Origin: Patescibacteria group bacterium
GTDB taxonomy: Bacteria; Patescibacteriota; Minisyncoccia; UBA6257; GWB1-50-10
Assembly: GCA_023380415.1 (NCBI GenBank)
Contig: JAMCRC010000029.1
Span: 1 to 6,692 of the forward strand
Direction of reading: 5' to 3'
Length of the DNA stretch: 6,692 nucleotides
The notes below the pieces were generated by a model. The model did no database searches, was not told the origin of the DNA, and saw only the letters and a list, made by a program, of their open reading frames with translations. Shown one piece after another: positions 4,688 through 6,692 of the stretch (the first letter of the stretch is position 1; each line of letters opens with the position of its first letter). The position numbers and the translations under genes are program-made.

Positions 4688-6616
4688 GTGAACATCAAAG
4701 AAAAACTGAACGCCGCCCAATGGGCGGCCGTCGAAACAACAGAAGGCCCGCTGCTCGTAATTGCGGGGGCCGGTTCGGGGAAGACCAGGGTCATCGAGTA
4801 CCGCGTCCTCCATTTGATAGACCGGGGCGTTAGTCCCGAAGAGATACTTCTTCTTACTTTCACCAAAAAGGCCGCGCGGGAGATGCTCGAGCGGGCCGCT
4901 TCCCACGACGGCCGGGCGGCCTACGTCCAGGGCGGTACGTTCCATTCGTTCGCTTACGGAGTGCTGCGGAAGCACGGTAGGCGTTTGGGACTTTCGGCCC
5001 AGGTCACGGTCCTCGATGACGGCGATTCCGTGGAAGCCGTCGGACGGGCCATGGCTCGCCTTGGATTCGGCGGGAAAGGCGACGACCATTTTCCCAAAAA
5101 GGCGACCGTCGGCCGCATTTTGAGCGCTGCCCGGAACCGGGCGGTTTCCGTCGCGGACGTACTGGACGACGAGTATCCGCATTTTGCCGATTACGCCGGC
5201 AAACTCGAGGCCGTCGGAGAAGAATACTCGAGGTATAAGAAAGAATTCGGTTATCTCGATTACGACGACCTCTTGGTGATGACATCCGAGCTTCTGCGCG
5301 ACGACGAAGCGCGCGAACTCGTGGCCGGCAAGTACCGCTATATCATGGTGGACGAATACCAGGATACCAACCCGGCCCAAGGAGCCATCACCGAGCTTTT
5401 GGGCCGGAAGCATAAGAACGTGATGGTCGTGGGGGACGACGCCCAGAGCATTTATCGCTTCCGGGGCGCCTCGCACGAGAACATCATGCGATTCCCCGAA
5501 ATGTTCTCCGGCTGCCGCATCGTGAAGCTCGAAGAGAATTATCGCAGCGTCCAGCCGATCCTCGATCTCGGGAACGCGATCCTCGCCGATATGCCGGAGA
5601 AGTTCGCTAAGACCTTAAGAGCGACGCGTTCCGGCGGCTCGAAGCCGCGCCTCGTATATTTCGAGAATGCCGAGGCGGAAGCCGAGTACGTTGTGGGCGA
5701 GGTTTTGGACGCCAGGCAACGCGGAGGGAAATACGCCGATCAGGCCGTCCTTTTCCGCTCCTCGTTCGTTTCCATTCCGCTCCAGGCGGCTCTCGCCCGG
5801 GCGGGCGTGCCATTCCGCGTTTACGGCGGGATGAAGTTCTACGAAATGGCCCACGTGAAGGACGTCCTGGCCTTCCTCCGTATCGTGGCCAATCCCAAGG
5901 ACGAGATATCCTGGAATCGGGTGCTTACTCTTCTGCCGGGCGTAGGCGAACGGACGGCAGCCAATGCTTACGCCGCCTTTAACGAGAATAGAGAATCCAG
6001 AATAGAGAATAGAGAAATTGAAAAGACCGTTACGCTCGTGAAGGGGCTTGCGGAAGAAAAGCCGGGCGATTCGTTTCGCAAGATATTGGACTATTACCGG
6101 CCATTCCTCCGGGAAAAATTCGACGATTGGCCGTCACGCCTCGCCGACCTTGAGGTTTTGGCCGAGATCGCCGAGACCTACAAAAGCATCCGCGATCTTC
6201 TGACCGATCTCGCTCTCGAAACTCCCGAACGGGCGGAACGGGGAGAGGGGGATACTCTCACGCTTTCGACCATCCATTCGGCCAAGGGCCTGGAGTGGCG
6301 GTCGGTGTATCTTCTGGGGGCCGAGGACGGAGTCCTGCCGTCCAAAATGGCGCGGAAGGAGGAGGAAATAGAGGAAGAGGAACGCTTGCTTTACGTGGCC
6401 GTCACGCGGGCCAAGGACGAGCTCGCCCTGCTTTTCCACCTCGAGGGCCGGGAAAGTGGCGCCCTTCCGTTCAACCGTCTCTCGCGATTCCTGACCGAGG
6501 ACGGCGTAAGCCGTCTCTTGGACCATCGGGACGTTTCAGGCATCGGTCTCGCCGAGAGGATCAAAAAAGAGAACGATGAAGACGGCCTCGAGACCGAGGA
6601 TTTCGTGGATTATTAG
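4688..6616 (+). CDS. UvrD/PcrA/Rep-type superfamily 1 DNA helicase
   Basis: An ATP-driven 3'-5' DNA helicase/translocase, expected in nucleotide excision and mismatch repair or replication restart. The 642 residues contain all SF1A motifs: Q-motif region LNAAQWAAV (7-15), Walker A GAGSGKT (27-33), Ia LTFTKKAA (56-63), Ib GTFHS (83-87), II VDEYQDTN (221-228), III GDDAQSIYRFRGA (249-261), IV LEENYRS (281-287), V TLSTIHSAKGLEW (525-537) and VI LLYVAVTRAKD (567-577). PGVGERTAANAY (417-428) marks the 2B domain; just after it lies a low-complexity insert, ENRESRIENREIE (433-445), made by a 7-base tandem repeat. The protein ends soon after motif VI with an acidic tail and lacks the longer Tudor-type C-terminus of PcrA/UvrD. 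The GTG start is used because an in-frame TAG lies at 4652, no ATG follows before the conserved region, and the family begins about here. It is transcribed divergently from the ATPase, and the next promoter starts 8 bases after its stop. Exact orthology (UvrD, PcrA or Rep) is not decidable by eye. Confidence 0.95.
   Translation: MNIKEKLNAAQWAAVETTEGPLLVIAGAGSGKTRVIEYRVLHLIDRGVSPEEILLLTFTKKAAREMLERAASHDGRAAYVQGGTFHSFAYGVLRKHGRRLGLSAQVTVLDDGDSVEAVGRAMARLGFGGKGDDHFPKKATVGRILSAARNRAVSVADVLDDEYPHFADYAGKLEAVGEEYSRYKKEFGYLDYDDLLVMTSELLRDDEARELVAGKYRYIMVDEYQDTNPAQGAITELLGRKHKNVMVVGDDAQSIYRFRGASHENIMRFPEMFSGCRIVKLEENYRSVQPILDLGNAILADMPEKFAKTLRATRSGGSKPRLVYFENAEAEAEYVVGEVLDARQRGGKYADQAVLFRSSFVSIPLQAALARAGVPFRVYGGMKFYEMAHVKDVLAFLRIVANPKDEISWNRVLTLLPGVGERTAANAYAAFNENRESRIENREIEKTVTLVKGLAEEKPGDSFRKILDYYRPFLREKFDDWPSRLADLEVLAEIAETYKSIRDLLTDLALETPERAERGEGDTLTLSTIHSAKGLEWRSVYLLGAEDGVLPSKMARKEEEIEEEERLLYVAVTRAKDELALLFHLEGRESGALPFNRLSRFLTEDGVSRLLDHRDVSGIGLAERIKKENDEDGLETEDFVDY
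5984..6018 (+). repeat. Tandem 7-base repeat inside the helicase gene
   Basis: Five contiguous units of consensus GAGAATA: GAGAATA, GAGAATC, CAGAATA, GAGAATA and GAGAAAT. Because 7 is not a multiple of 3, three units encode one 7-residue period, seen as ENRESRI then ENREIEK at residues 433-446. The AT-rich purine tract stands out against the GC-rich gene and lies between the 2B signature and the following helical region, a likely surface loop. Confidence 0.9.
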
Positions 6617-6623
6617 GGCGGAT

Positions 6624-6651
6624 TTGACAGTTGCCGGAAGCTGTTTATACT
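6624..6651 (+). promoter_or_regulatory. Strong sigma70-type promoter for a gene beyond the right edge
   Basis: A perfect TTGACA (6624-6629), a 16-base spacer, and TATACT (6646-6651, five of six) lie directly after the helicase stop. Transcription would start near 6658. This is the best promoter in the window. The gene it serves is outside; an ATG at 6689 is possible but has no ribosome binding site. Confidence 0.75.
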
Positions 6652-6661
6652 AATATTAAAC

Positions 6662-6681
6662 ACTTAAACAAGTATTTAAGT
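6662..6681. repeat. AT-rich palindrome just downstream of the promoter
   Basis: ACTTAAA (6662-6668) and TTTAAGT (6675-6681) form a perfect 7-bp dyad around CAAGTA. A direct repeat AAGTAT (6670-6675 and 6678-6683) overlaps it. It sits about 4-24 bases after the predicted transcription start, a classic position for a repressor operator; an mRNA leader hairpin is the alternative. Confidence 0.5.
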
Positions 6682-6692
6682 ATCTGACATGC

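Noticed and set aside
4679..5476. A 265-codon open frame antisense to the helicase
   Set aside because: It mirrors a strongly conserved helicase, has no recognisable motif or promoter of its own, and long antisense frames are expected in GC-rich coding DNA.
5984..6018. The tandem repeat as a CRISPR array or origin iteron set
   Set aside because: The units are contiguous 7-mers without spacers and lie inside a conserved coding frame.
1..6692. Alternative genetic code with TGA as Gly, as in some CPR lineages
   Set aside because: No conserved reading frame is interrupted by TGA; all five genes read through under the standard bacterial code.

Overview
The window is GC-rich bacterial DNA using the standard bacterial code: all five reading frames end in TAA or TAG, and no in-frame TGA is used. 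It holds five protein genes (one cut by the left edge), several readable promoters and terminators, and no RNA genes, CRISPR arrays or transposons. The best guess for the source is an uncultivated Patescibacteria/CPR (Parcubacteria-like) genome. The reasons are the very low cysteine content of the housekeeping proteins, the compact UvrD-like helicase with a low-complexity ENRE-type insertion, the P3A-type ATPase and the gene order. This placement is an inference and would need a tree.

Layout. 1-1320 (+): the 3' part of hisS (histidyl-tRNA synthetase), followed after one base by a family 4-type uracil-DNA glycosylase, ending at a hairpin terminator. 1332-2184 (+): a self-contained single-gene unit with its own promoter (overlapping the upstream terminator), a strong Shine-Dalgarno site, a 245-residue TIM-barrel protein resembling phosphoribosylanthranilate isomerase, and a near-perfect terminator. 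2208-4562 (-): a P3A-type proton-pumping P-type ATPase of 784 residues. 4563-4687: a divergent promoter region in which both genes have a -10 box 7-8 bases before the start codon, suggesting leaderless mRNAs. 4688-6616 (+): a UvrD/PcrA/Rep-type superfamily 1 DNA helicase. 6617-6692: a strong sigma70-type promoter and a palindrome, driving a gene beyond the right edge.

The genes do not form one pathway. HisRS serves translation, the glycosylase and helicase are DNA-repair enzymes in separate transcription units, and the ATPase energises the membrane. The observations most worth following are: the glycosylase has no cysteines and so cannot carry the [4Fe-4S] cluster typical of its family; the helicase reading frame contains five tandem 7-base units; the TIM-barrel gene looks like an orphan relative of TrpF whose cysteine content differs sharply from its neighbours; and the ATPase has substitutions at several normally conserved cytoplasmic motifs although its proton-site triad is intact. 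I did not find a clearly new multi-gene system.
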